From Yponomeuta sedellus (Eukaryota > Arthropoda > Insecta > Lepidoptera > Yponomeutidae): a stretch of DNA of 64,000 nt. The notes under the pieces were generated by a model, which had not been told where the DNA came from, ran no database searches, and saw only the letters and a program-made list of their open reading frames with translations. Made by a program: the position numbers and the translations under genes. The stretch spans positions 8,581,001 through 8,645,000 of the forward strand of contig OW203732.1 of assembly GCA_934045075.1 (NCBI GenBank), in the 5' to 3' direction. Shown here piece after piece: positions 45,689 through 56,651 of this stretch (position 1 is its first letter; the number at the start of each line of letters is the position of its first letter).

Positions 45689-45989
45689 AAGATTTATGTA
45701 ACAAAATCATGGTTAATAAAGAAAAATCTTCATTTTATTCCTCCTAGCTTCTCCTCTAAATATTGAAAACGAAGTTGTTAGCTGTTCGGTAAGCCATTTT
45801 GAGAATAAATTGTGAAAATAGAATTTGCCATTTTGAGATTTGGTGCTTTGCACCTACCATCTCGATATCCAAGCTAGTAGGTATGTGTGCTTTGCCATTA
45901 TCAGAATTGGACATGCTGCGATAAATCATCTAGGTTGAATTAGAGTTCATAACAAATATGGCATTTTTTTGTATACTTGTTTATTATGT

Positions 45990-46330
45990 ATACAAAGGTT
46001 GACTCGCTCGTAACCCCGGCTGCCTGACTGATCTTAAACGATCACAAAGGTTAAGCAACATAGGGCGCGTTCAGTGCATGGATGGGTGACCGTCTATGAC
46101 TACCGCTGGTGGCATTTTTCCAAGAGGTTCCGTGCCGGCTGCCGTCGAAAGATGGCAGTCGTTAAGCCAAGTCAGAGACCTTAGGGCGGCTTGAAAACTT
46201 CTGACAGTAAGACCAGCCACTAGTCTCGCAAGCCTTCGCCAATCCGGACTTGGCCCCCATGGTGGAGTGGAGTATGGCCTTCCTTAGGGAAGAAACCTAT
46301 GCCCCTCGGTGGGGGCATAATGGGTCGATA
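45990..46330 (+). mobile_element. 5S-rRNA-derived SINE, near complete
   Basis: The head (46026-46100) resembles 5S rRNA around its internal promoter: 'aggttaagcaac', 'gggcgcgttcagtgcatg' and 'gatgggtgaccg'. The body holds 'taccgctggtggcatttttc', and the end 'cccctcggtgggggcataat' is shared by all copies. Established background: SINE3-type elements use a 5S-derived pol III promoter. Confidence 0.8.
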
Positions 46331-46573
46331 TTTCAAATTTTTCGTGGACACAGTTCCGCATTTCTCAAATTAGAGAAAGTACTACGTAATTATTCAATAA
46401 GTGTTATATAACACTACAATCTGCATAAAAACTAAATATTTATGCATTTGACAGCTGGAGTAGCTTAAAGAAGTAAAAATCAACGCCACTCAACCCAGTG
46501 GATACTCGTCACAATTAATACTGTATACTTAAAGGTAACGACGTGTATGTTACAGAGCCCCTACACAGCATAC

Positions 46574-46722
46574 CATTGCACGTCCTTTCACATGTGTCGA
46601 TATCGGGAAAATTGTTCTTATTCCTCTGATCTGGCATTCCCTTCTCGTCAGATTCTTTTTCTTCATAACAACCCTTGTATTTGAACGTCTGACATCGATT
46701 TATGCTTTGGTCGAAGTAGTAC
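46574..46722 (-). CDS. Kunitz-type protease-inhibitor domain, C-terminal exon
   Basis: Minus-strand exon with AG at 46724-46723 and a GTATGC donor from 46573. It encodes YYFDQSINRCQTFKYKGCYE, then KNNFPDIDTCERTCN. The pattern YYFD...C-x7-C...NNF...C-x3-C is the second half of a Kunitz fold. Between the fourth and fifth cysteines there are 25 residues instead of the usual 12, an acidic/basic insertion (EEKESDEKGMPDQR). The first two cysteines and the reactive-site loop must lie in an upstream exon that was not found. If the donor is not used, the frame runs on for 19 more residues to a stop at 46515. Kunitz proteins are usually secreted serine-protease inhibitors; nothing identifies the target here. 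Confidence 0.8.
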
Positions 46723-46754
46723 CTGCAATTTTTTTTCCAATGCATGGATCTGCC

Positions 46755-46870
46755 GGCATTTTTTTATAGCTTATATACGTCTCCCTGCAAGGCACTGGCA
46801 ATTAGCTTAGGGCTTAATTACCACGCGTGTCAACCGCCGATTGGCAATTTCAAGAAAGTTATGTGAACAC
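46755..46870 (-). repeat. Dispersed repeat (taattaccacgcgtgtcaacc family)
   Basis: Relative of 17925-18060. It lies directly upstream of the Kunitz exon's acceptor. Confidence 0.55.
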
Positions 46871-48740
46871 ATCAAAGACTTTAGGTTTCCTCCACGGAAA
46901 CGGAAAAGACACGACGCGTTGTAGACTCTATACAGCACACAGACTTCATAAAGATACTCGTAATACAGCATGTAGCGTCTTGTCTGCTCCTTAACCCCAC
47001 CACAAAACCCCAAGTCCTTTCAGTGTGGACCTTGGACCACGCCTTCACTGTCACTGATTTTTGTCTAGCTATCTACACGAAAACGTGTAGAGGTTGGAGG
47101 ATCGAGGTTGATACGAAAGGACTATAGTAGAATGTACTTAGTAGCTACATAACTATAGTTTAATCGATGATTCAGTTACACAATTAAAAGTAGTTACATA
47201 TTGCCAATTTTTTTCGAAAAATCCTGCTACGTCGAGGCACACGTCACGATAAAAGTTTTATGCCATTATTGGCTAATGCCATCTCTCTTTATTCCACCGC
47301 GTAAAGAGAGATGCCGCTACCCGATAGTGGGATAGAAGTTTTATCTTGACCTTGTGCTCACCTAGAAGCAGTACCTACCTGTCTCCCTAGCAGCAGTATA
47401 CCTATGTACGTTGATCTAATCAGTTGATGGATTTCAGATGATCGAATAATATTCTCAGACATCGTTCTCGCATGACCATGGTGCTTATTTCGTAATGCCA
47501 TGTACCTACATCGCAAAGTCGATTAACCTACAGATTACAGGAAGACTGCTACGCAATGTACCATATTTTGTCATTTGTCAATGTGCAACTGTCATAGTAA
47601 ACTATGTTAGTACTTAGGTATTTTTAAACTTGGTCATGACCTAAAAGGTCATTTAAATTTTATATTTGTTAATTTATTTTTGCTTAGACTTTCACTGTAA
47701 TCCACAAATAGACTGAATTTATGTAAGTAAATTATTTCAACAAAGATAAATTGTCATTTTTCTCATCTTAAAGTTCTAGTCAAGCTAGAACAAATCTGAG
47801 AACATTCTCGACAATCAAAAAATTATCTAATCGAACTTCGTACCGATGTAGGCGGTACATCGGTGCGATGATACGAGATAGAAAAGATGGTCAGAGTGGA
47901 GTTTTTTTTTTCCGCTGCCTTTTTCTCTACTACAATACGGCTCGAAGGCGGCGGCTTACATTTTACATTGTACATTGACATTCAGCAAACAGAATGTAAA
48001 TTCTTTGCGTTGAAATAAATTGATTTGAATTTGAATACCATCGATTCTTTAATTTTTTTAGTAAAATCGGTTCAGCTGCCCTCGAGATTTGCGCTTACCA
48101 ACACATTCGGGGATTAATTTTTATATTATATAAGATAGATAATAATATAAAATAGTATATTTCATTACAAGTGCGGAAAGGCTGTCATTGCAAAGAGTTC
48201 CGACAAATGTCTACCCGAGCCGAGGCGCAGCCGAAGGCGAGGGTTGACAGCTTTAATCTATGGTTGACAGTTGGAACAAGTTGCAATGGCGGTTCCGCAC
48301 GTGTACTGAACGACTATTTGTAATACAGTTGCGAAAAAATGCAATTTAATAAAGAAAAATTATTTGGAAAATGGCGCCAACCGTAAAAGAATATAAGCAG
48401 AGATTTTTTTTTCTTCACCCATTCTGGTAGGCAAAGGGAACCTCTTCAGTAGGATTTTTTTATTGATATGAAATGAAAATGAAATTTAATTACTCCCTCT
48501 ACGGCGGGAAAGGAAAAAAAAAGCACGAGTGTGTAATAGCCCACATCTCGCACGCTATATACGTCCCTGCAATACGCCACTTTTTGAGCAACTGTATTAA
48601 AAATATCGTGTCAGTGTTTCTTAACGAACTTCTCCGAAACAACTTCACCGATTTTAATGCAAGTTTTTGATAGGTAGAACTCGCTCGCATGCTGATAGGC
48701 TTGCAAATAGGTAAACAACGATTGCAGGGTCAACTAGTAA
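46871..48740. other. Repeats, no gene
   Basis: 47520-47610: 'actatg' repeat. 47831-48135: Helitron-like element in minus orientation, carrying a CG-rich insertion ending 'gaaataaattgatttgaatt'. 48595-48690: unit of the 117-bp family. No exon recognised, including no upstream Kunitz exon. Confidence 0.5.
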
Positions 48741-48749
48741 TTAATAAGA

Positions 48750-49005
48750 AGTTAGGAGATCCTGCAGTTCTTTGGCCATGTGTCCCGACGTGACAATCAT
48801 TCCATCGAGAGTATCGTTGTGCAGGAAATGGTAGATGGCACCAAGTACACGGTAGAGCACCAACGCGATGGACCAACCATGTTAAGTCCACTGTGGGCAG
48901 ACATCTGCATGAATACCCCAGAGCGGCATCTAACCGAGAGGAATGGCAAGACATCGTGAGGCATGTAACATCAGTCTACAATAAAGCCTCTTCATGACCA
49001 CGACG
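48750..49005 (+). mobile_element. LINE ORF2 C-terminal remnant
   Basis: The plus strand encodes ILQFFGHVSRRD, then after a one-base shift GRAPTRWTNHVKSTVG, ASNREEWQDIVRHVTSVY and a stop: the 'FFGHxxRRD ... RGRxPTRW ... W..IV' end of insect non-LTR retrotransposon proteins. Dead fragment. Confidence 0.8.
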
Positions 49006-49392
49006 GACACGGTGTGTGAGCCTCTAAAATGCATAGTGGTTCAATAGAGTCATATTAGTCCGGCAATGGGCGTTTCATTCACACTATCTGTAGTTTAGTA
49101 GCCAATCGCATTGCATGGTATAACCAGTGCTACTTAACTCGGCGCCTCTCGCGATTCGATCTTCTTCGCGGGAGATGCCTATTTAATTTGCGCGGGTTAT
49201 ACCCCTGGAATGACATTGTACTTCAATTACTTTGTAGACTACCAAATTAAGGCCAATATCAACCATTGTCGTGCTGATTTCATTCTATTGAAAAACTACG
49301 TACTTAAGTATGAGACGACCGCTCTATCAAGAGCGTATGCCGACCAAGAAGAAAAAGGACCACTAATTTCTTATGCCGACAACTGTAAGCTA
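49006..49392. other. No gene seen
   Basis: Short unassigned interval before the SINE. Confidence 0.4.
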
Positions 49393-49490
49393 TTAAAAAC
49401 CTATTTAGAGGCTAAAAATTCCGCCCATGCTGGTACGGTTAGCCAGAGGTCGCGGGTTCGAGTCCCGGCATGGGCGGAATTTTTAGCCTC

Positions 49491-51937
49491 TAAGATAAGA
49501 TAAGATAAGATAAGATAAGATAAGATAAGATAAGATAAGATAAGATAAGATAAGATAAGATAAGATAAGATAAGATAAGATAAGATAAGATAAGATAAGA
49601 TAAGATAAGATAAGATAAGATAAGATAAGATAAGATAAGATAAGATAAGATAAGATAAGATAAGATAAGATAAGATAAGATAAGATAAGATAAGATAAGA
49701 TAAGATAAGATAAGATAAGATAAGATAAGATAAGATAAGATAAGATAAGATAAGATAAGATAAGATAAGATAAGATAAGATAAGATAAGATAAGATAAGA
49801 TAAGATAAGATAAGATAAGATAAGATAAGATAAGATAAGATAAGATAAGATAAGATAAGATAAGATAAGATAAGATAAGATAAGATAAGATAAGATAAGA
49901 TAAGATAAGATAAGATAAGATAAGATAAGATAAGATAAGATAAGATAAGATAAGATAAGATAAGATAAGATAAGATAAGATAAGATAAGATAAGATAAGA
50001 TAAGATAAGATAAGATAAGATAAGATAAGATAAGATAAGATAAGATAAGATAAGATAAGATAAGATAAGATAAGATAAGATAAGATAAGATAAGATAAGA
50101 TAAGATAAGATAAGATAAGATAAGATAAGATAAGATAAGATAAGATAAGATAAGATAAGATAAGATAAGATAAGATAAGATAAGATAAGATAAGATAAGA
50201 TAAGATAAGATAAGATAAGATAAGATAAGATAAGATAAGATAAGATAAGATAAGATAAGATAAGATAAGATAAGATAAGATAAGATAAGATAAGATAAGA
50301 TAAGATAAGATAAGATAAGATAAGATAAGATAAGATAAGATAAGATAAGATAAGATAAGATAAGATAAGATAAGATAAGATAAGATAAGATAAGATAAGA
50401 TAAGATAAGATAAGATAAGATAAGATAAGATAAGATAAGATAAGATAAGATAAGATAAGATAAGATAAGATAAGATAAGATAAGATAAGATAAGATAAGA
50501 TAAGATAAGATAAGATAAGATAAGATAAGATAAGATAAGATAAGATAAGATAAGATAAGATAAGATAAGATAAGATAAGATAAGATAAGATAAGATAAGA
50601 TAAGATAAGATAAGATAAGATAAGATAAGATAAGATAAGATAAGATAAGATAAGATAAGATAAGATAAGATAAGATAAGATAAGATAAGATAAGATAAGA
50701 TAAGATAAGATAAGATAAGATAAGATAAGATAAGATAAGATAAGATAAGATAAGATAAGATAAGATAAGATAAGATAAGATAAGATAAGATAAGATAAGA
50801 TAAGATAAGATAAGATAAGATAAGATAAGATAAGATAAGATAAGATAAGATAAGATAAGATAAGATAAGATAAGATAAGATAAGATAAGATAAGATAAGA
50901 TAAGATAAGATAAGATAAGATAAGATAAGATAAGATAAGATAAGATAAGATAAGATAAGATAAGATAAGATAAGATAAGATAAGATAAGATAAGATAAGA
51001 TAAGATAAGATAAGATAAGATAAGATAAGATAAGATAAGATAAGATAAGATAAGATAAGATAAGATAAGATAAGATAAGATAAGATAAGATAAGATAAGA
51101 TAAGATAAGATAAGATAAGATAAGATAAGATAAGATAAGATAAGATAAGATAAGATAAGATAAGATAAGATAAGATAAGATAAGATAAGATAAGATAAGA
51201 TAAGATAAGATAAGATAAGATAAGATAAGATAAGATAAGATAAGATAAGATAAGATAAGATAAGATAAGATAAGATAAGATAAGATAAGATAAGATAAGA
51301 TAAGATAAGATAAGATAAGATAAGATAAGATAAGATAAGATAAGATAAGATAAGATAAGATAAGATAAGATAAGATAAGATAAGATAAGATAAGATAAGA
51401 TAAGATAAGATAAGATAAGATAAGATAAGATAAGATAAGATAAGATAAGATAAGATAAGATAAGATAAGATAAGATAAGATAAGATAAGATAAGATAAGA
51501 TAAGATAAGATAAGATAAGATAAGATAAGATAAGATAAGATAAGATAAGATAAGATAAGATAAGATAAGATAAGATAAGATAAGATAAGATAAGATAAGA
51601 TAAGATAAGATAAGATAAGATAAGATAAGATAAGATAAGATAAGATAAGATAAGATAAGATAAGATAAGATAAGATAAGATAAGATAAGATAAGATAAGA
51701 TAAGATAAGATAAGATAAGATAAGATAAGATAAGATAAGATAAGATAAGATAAGATAAGATAAGATAAGATAAGATAAGATAAGATAAGATAAGATAAGA
51801 TAAGATAAGATAAGATAAGATAAGATAAGATAAGATAAGATAAGATAAGATAAGATAAGATAAGATAAGATAAGATAAGATAAGATAAGATAAGATAAGA
51901 TAAGATAAGATAAGATAAGATAAGATAAGATAAGATA

Positions 51938-51996
<59 letters not shown>

Positions 51997-52584
51997 AGAT
52001 AAGATAAGATAAGATAAGATAAGATAAGATAAGATAAGATAAGATAAGATAAGATAAGATAAGATAAGATAAGATAAGATAAGATAAGATAAGATAAGAT
52101 AAGATAAGATAAGATAAGATAAGATAAGATAAGATAAGATAAGATAAGATAAGATAAGATAAGATAAGATAAGATAAGATAAGATAAGATAAGATAAGAT
52201 AAGATAAGATAAGATAAGATAAGATAAGATAAGATAAGATAAGATAAGATAAGATAAGATAAGATAAGATAAGATAAGATAAGATAAGATAAGATAAGAT
52301 AAGATAAGATAAGATAAGATAAGATAAGATAAGATAAGATAAGATAAGATAAGATAAGATAAGATAAGATAAGATAAGATAAGATAAGATAAGATAAGAT
52401 AAGATAAGATAAGATAAGATAAGATAAGATAAGATAAGATAAGATAAGATAAGAAGATAAGATAAGATAAGATAAGATAAGATAAGATAAGATAAGATAA
52501 GATAAGATAAGATAAGATAAGATAAGATAAGATAAGATAAGATAAGATAAGATAAGATAAGATAAGATAAGATAAGATAAGATA

Positions 52585-52643
<59 letters not shown>

Positions 52644-53151
52644 AGATAAGATAAGATAAGATAAGATAAGATAAGATAAGATAAGATAAGATAAGATAAG
52701 ATAAGATAAGATAAGATAAGATAAGATAAGATAAGATAAGATAAGATAAGATAAGATAAGATAAGATAAGATAAGATAAGATAAGATAAGATAAGATAAG
52801 ATAAGATAAGATAAGATAAGATAAGATAAGATAAGATAAGATAAGATAAGATAAGATAAGATAAGATAAGATAAGATAAGATAAGATAAGATAAGATAAG
52901 ATAAGATAAGATAAGATAAGATAAGATAAGATAAGATAAGATAAGATAAGATAAGATAAGATAAGATAAGATAAGATAAGATAAGATAAGATAAGATAAG
53001 ATAAGATAAGATAAGATAAGATAAGATAAGATAAGATAAGATAAGATAAGATAAGATAAGATAAGATAAGATAAGATAAGATAAGATAAGATAAGATAAG
53101 ATAAGATAAGATAAGATAAGATAAGATAAGATAAGATAAGATAAGATAAGG
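49491..53151. repeat. (TAAGA)n pentanucleotide satellite, about 730 copies
   Basis: An almost flawless 5-bp repeat over 3.66 kb. Only a few slips are visible: a lost base near 51966, an altered unit near 52453 ('agaagataag') and another near 52612. On the minus strand it is (TCTTA)n, which is open in every frame, so it creates a very long meaningless ORF. Confidence 0.98.
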
Positions 53152-54065
53152 TAAGTAAGAAGATAAGGTAAGGTAAGGTAAGGTAAGGTAAGGTAAGGTA
53201 AGGTAAGGTAAGGTAAGGTAAGGTAAGGTAAGGTAAGGTAAGGTAAGGTAAGGTAAGGTAAGGTAAGGTAAGGTAAGGTAAAGGTAAGGTAAGGTAAGGT
53301 AAGGTAAGGTAAGGTAAGGTAAGGTAAGGTAAGGTAAGGTAAGGTAAGGTAAGGTAAGGTAAGGTAAGGTAAGGTAAGGTAAGGTAAGGTAAGGTAAGGT
53401 AAGGTAAGGTAAGGTAAGGTAAGGTAAGGTAAGGTAAGGTAAGGTAAGGTAAGGTAAGGTAAGGTAAGGTAAGGTAAGGTAAGGTAAGGTAAGGTAAGGT
53501 AAGGTAAGGTAAGTAAGGTAAGGTAAGGTAAGGTAAGGTAAGGTAAGGTAAGGTAAGGTAAGGTAAGGTAAGGTAGGTAAGGTAAGGTAAGGTAAGGTAA
53601 GGTAAGGTAAGGTAAGGTAAGGTAAGGTAAGGTAAGGTAAGGTAAGGTAAGGTAAGGTAAGGTAAGGTAAGGTAAGGTAAGGTAAGGTATAAGGTAAGGT
53701 AAGGTAAGGTAAGGTAAGGTAAGGTAAGGTAAGGTAAGGTAAGGTAAGGTAAGGTAAGGTAAGGTAAGGTAAGGTAAGGTAAGGTAAGGTAAGGTAAGGT
53801 AAGGTAAGGTAAGGTAAGGTAAGGTAAGGTAAGGTAAGGTAAGGTAAGGTAAGGTAAGGTAAGGTAAGGTAAGATAAGATAAGATAAGATAAGATAAGGT
53901 AAGGTAAGGTAAGGTAAGATAAGGTAAGGTAAGGTAAGGTAAGGTAAGGTAAGGTAAGGTAAGGTAAGGTAAGGTAAGGTAAGGTAAGGTAAGGTAAGGT
54001 AAGGTAAGGTAAGGTAAGGTAAGGTAAGGTAAGGTAAGGTAAGGTAAGATAAGATAAGATAAGAT
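53152..54065. repeat. (GGTAA)n pentanucleotide satellite with TAAGA islands, about 175 copies
   Basis: The array changes from TAAGA to GGTAA units within about 20 bp near 53152-53170 and returns briefly to TAAGA at 53872-53896 and 54047-54065. Single-base slips are near 53280, 53513, 53574 and 53690. Confidence 0.97.
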
Positions 54066-54171
54066 AAGAATATTCTTTATTGTATACCGTAAAAATAGTT
54101 ACAGAAACGACAGATACAAAAGAACAAATACAATTGGCGGCCTTATTGCTAAATAAATAGGTTTTCATATT
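54066..54171 (-). mobile_element. 106-bp LINE 3' end from which the satellite extends
   Basis: Antisense of the LINE tail: 'gaatattctttattgtatac' and 'ttggcggccttattgctaa', the same order as at 25030-25125. The repeat array is attached at the 3' terminus of this LINE, where other copies carry a few TCTTA units. Confidence 0.85.
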
Positions 54172-54250
54172 CCTCTAAATAGGTTTTTAAAATTGTCCTC
54201 AGCACGGGTTAATAGAACAAAAAGAATATAACTGTAAGATACCTACCAAC

Positions 54251-54353
54251 CTTTCAGATTGTTCGGCACTGCAAGCGTGGCCCTCCAGCGGCTGCAACTG
54301 ACACCATAAGCGCGCCTGATCAGGAGTTCCAAAAGTTACTCTTTTCTTTGCCA
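54251..54353 (-). CDS. Candidate exon of unknown protein
   Basis: Minus strand, AG acceptor (54355-54354, after 'ttttcattttc') and GTTGGT donor (from 54250). One frame is open: AKKRVTFGTPDQARLWCQLQ, PLEGHACSAEQSE. It would join in phase to a possible short upstream piece ending at 54681 (GESGKDENQFLLNN before GTAGGT). No family recognised; the upstream piece lacks a strong acceptor. Confidence 0.25.
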
Positions 54354-54681
54354 CTGAAAATGAAAACTCGTTTTATTTGAAAAGAGTCACATAACTCAAG
54401 TCATATTTTTGTAGTCATAATAGTAATAACTTCCACATAACACCATCACTTGTTCAAGCTGGTTAGCATCAGGTTGACCCTGTGCTAGGTAACCAGCTAA
54501 GGATATCGCAAACATACACGGCTGACTTATTAGTTCTGGTTATTTTTCTAGTAGTGGCAACTAGAAAAAAAATACACTAATTCGTTGGTCGATCTAGGTC
54601 TTTCTAGTACCAGAAAATAAAGAATCTAAATTCGAAAATGTGCAAAGAGGAAACGCCACAAAGCTTTCGCCTAAACCTACC

Positions 54682-55160
54682 GTTATTGAGAAGAAACTGA
54701 TTCTCATCCTTACCACTCTCTCCAAAATCTCAAACATCTTTAAATCCGTTAGGCCCATTTTTTTTCTAATACTTAATATTTGCCGCAAATGTTTATAATA
54801 ATAAATGTCTAATTGCTTTTTTGATTGCTCCACAATTTTTTTATGATGTTAACATAATTGGAGCAATAAACTGAGATAAACGCGAAAAATTGTTTTCATC
54901 ACTTTTGACCTTGAATAACTTATGAGACCTAAGTTCAAGAACGCCAAAATGAAATTATCTTTTATTCCGAGGGCGATAGCTAATTTCACTGGACTAAAAT
55001 CCAAATAACTAGGTTCTCGTAAGTACTTACTATAAGCTAGGGATATTAGAGATAACAACATTAATAAATGAAGCCGAACTTCCATAATTTGTGGAGACTT
55101 CCCCAGACACGCAGATTTTATATTTTCCAAAGTTAGGTATAACTGCGTAGCGTTGGTCAT
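54682..55160 (-). other. Region with overlapping minus-strand open frames, unassigned
   Basis: The frame at 55160-54849 reads TNATQLYLTLENIKSACLG and is helix-rich, but stops at 54849. Another frame reads FGVLELRSHKLFKV and SRLSQFIAPIMLTS. Two frames that both look protein-like, each broken by stops, suggest a decayed gene or transposon; no family is recognised. Confidence 0.2.
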
Positions 55161-56144
55161 AAAAACGAACTAAGAAAAGTCAATTTAGAAATCGATAAGG
55201 TCTCGATGATTGAACACAATAAAAGACAGAATTAAAAATTTTTAACCGACTCTAAAAAGAATTCGAAAAAGTATTTCTATCATAGAACGTTACTATAAAT
55301 AAAAGACAGAATAGAGTTACAAGGTAAATCTTGGAATGTAATTATTGCCTGATATTAAGGGTAACGACCCCGTTCCATATCGTATTCACGTATGTTAAAT
55401 TTTCTGCAGCTTTTGACTAAATTTTCATGAAAATCATTTTCAAAGCAAGTAATTTAAAAGTAGGTATTTTTGTTTAAACAGCAGTGCCTGCAGTTTATAC
55501 AAAAATACGGCCTGCTTTTTGTATTTATTTTTTCTAAAATAAAATGCTGTATTTTTTCTTGTATTTTTTTTTTCTAAAATAAAATCATTCATGAAATTGA
55601 TATATAGGGTAGATATATATTTTTTTAATACTCAATGTCTCAGTTACATACCTTCTGTACTGAACGTTGAAGAGCACTGCCTGAGATACAGGTCTAAAGC
55701 CTAGTTCAGACACAGAAGAAAATTGTTTATATGCAGATTTGCCTGAAATATTGTACTAATAGATACTTACCTCCTAAAATGTAGACAACTGTTTGTAATA
55801 ATATTTATTTCCAGAACAAGTCCAATACATTTCAAACACAAACACACGCACACAATAATAAAGTAACTTAAAGTAAATTCCATTTAACAATTCACAGTTG
55901 AATGGTAGTGCCGCCAGGTCGCATGAAGAGGACTTTCTGGCCATTCTCGTACTGCGCATATTTATGGGGTTAACAGATGAAGTGACGGTAGCGAGCGTCC
56001 CCGCGGAGCGCTGGTGGCGCAGCAGGGCGGCCCAGCCAGAATAAAAAAAAATTAAGAAATAAAGGTTATCGAAAATCATGATACTACTGGTAGTCCCAGG
56101 GGTAACATTGAATTATCTAACTCATAGTACCTGTACAAACATAG
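55161..56144. other. No gene assigned
   Basis: A GC-rich patch at 55905-56040 has short minus-strand frames (for example RHQRSAGTLATVTSSV and YENGQKVLFMRPGGTT) without a consistent exon structure. Confidence 0.35.
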
Positions 56145-56151
56145 TATACCA

Positions 56152-56264
56152 TTTTAAAAACCTATTTAGAGGCTAAAAATTCCACCCATGCCGGGATTCG
56201 AACCCGCGACCTCTGGCTCTAAAATTTTCCTTAGCACGGGTTAGTGCATTAAAAAAGAATATAA
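56152..56264 (+). mobile_element. SINE-1 with 5' inversion (twin priming) and 7-bp target duplication
   Basis: The B-box and body part is inverted (56152-56219) and the tail ('ttagcacgggttagtgcatt') is in the sense direction (56222-56264). Flanked by 'tatacca' at 56145-56151 and 56265-56271. Confidence 0.85.
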
Positions 56265-56651
56265 TATACCACGTAAAAAACAATGTCCAGCGTTCGAGTG
56301 TCCCTTCAGCCATCTGTGGGAGTGAAGGTGCCATTGCTACGTTACGGGACCGTTCATTACGTTCAGGCGCGCTGTATAAATCTATATAGATGCAATATGT
56401 AGATGCATTGGCCAAAGTTTATAATAACAATTCTAAATAAATAGTACCTACAGATACTTAATATTGTAAGTTGCACTGCCTGCTAGATAATGCTAAGTAA
56501 GTAGCACTAAACTCGTCTATGTGCAAACTTTATTTTTAACAGAGCCAAATGAATTGAAAGAACCTATAATTTTTCAATTTATAGACTTGTAAGGTCGTCT
56601 TCCGGGAACTTTTTCGGAGATTATTCTACCCTGCTCATCTCTAGTAAGACT

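Larger units (their letters stand above)
49393..54210 (+). mobile_element. Fold-back SINE-1 split by a 4.7-kb insertion
   Basis: Left: an inverted arm (49393-49431) then the sense B-box region and 'tttagcctctaa' up to 49493. Right: 'cctctaaataggttttta' and the tail 'cagcacgggtta' (54172-54210). The insert 49494-54171 is flanked by 'cctctaa' at 49487-49493 and 54172-54178. Confidence 0.88.

Noticed and set aside
46026..46100. 5S rRNA gene
   Set aside because: Only the internal-promoter-like part is recognisable, and it is fused to a repeated SINE body; no full 5S gene or terminator.
53152..54065. GGTAA array as telomeric repeat
   Set aside because: Insect telomeres use TTAGG; this unit is GGTAA and lies inside a transposon insertion.
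49483..54168. 1,561-residue minus-strand ORF made of SYLIL and LTLPY repeats
   Set aside because: It is the translation of a pentanucleotide satellite that contains no stop on that strand; only the LINE and SINE edges are non-repetitive.
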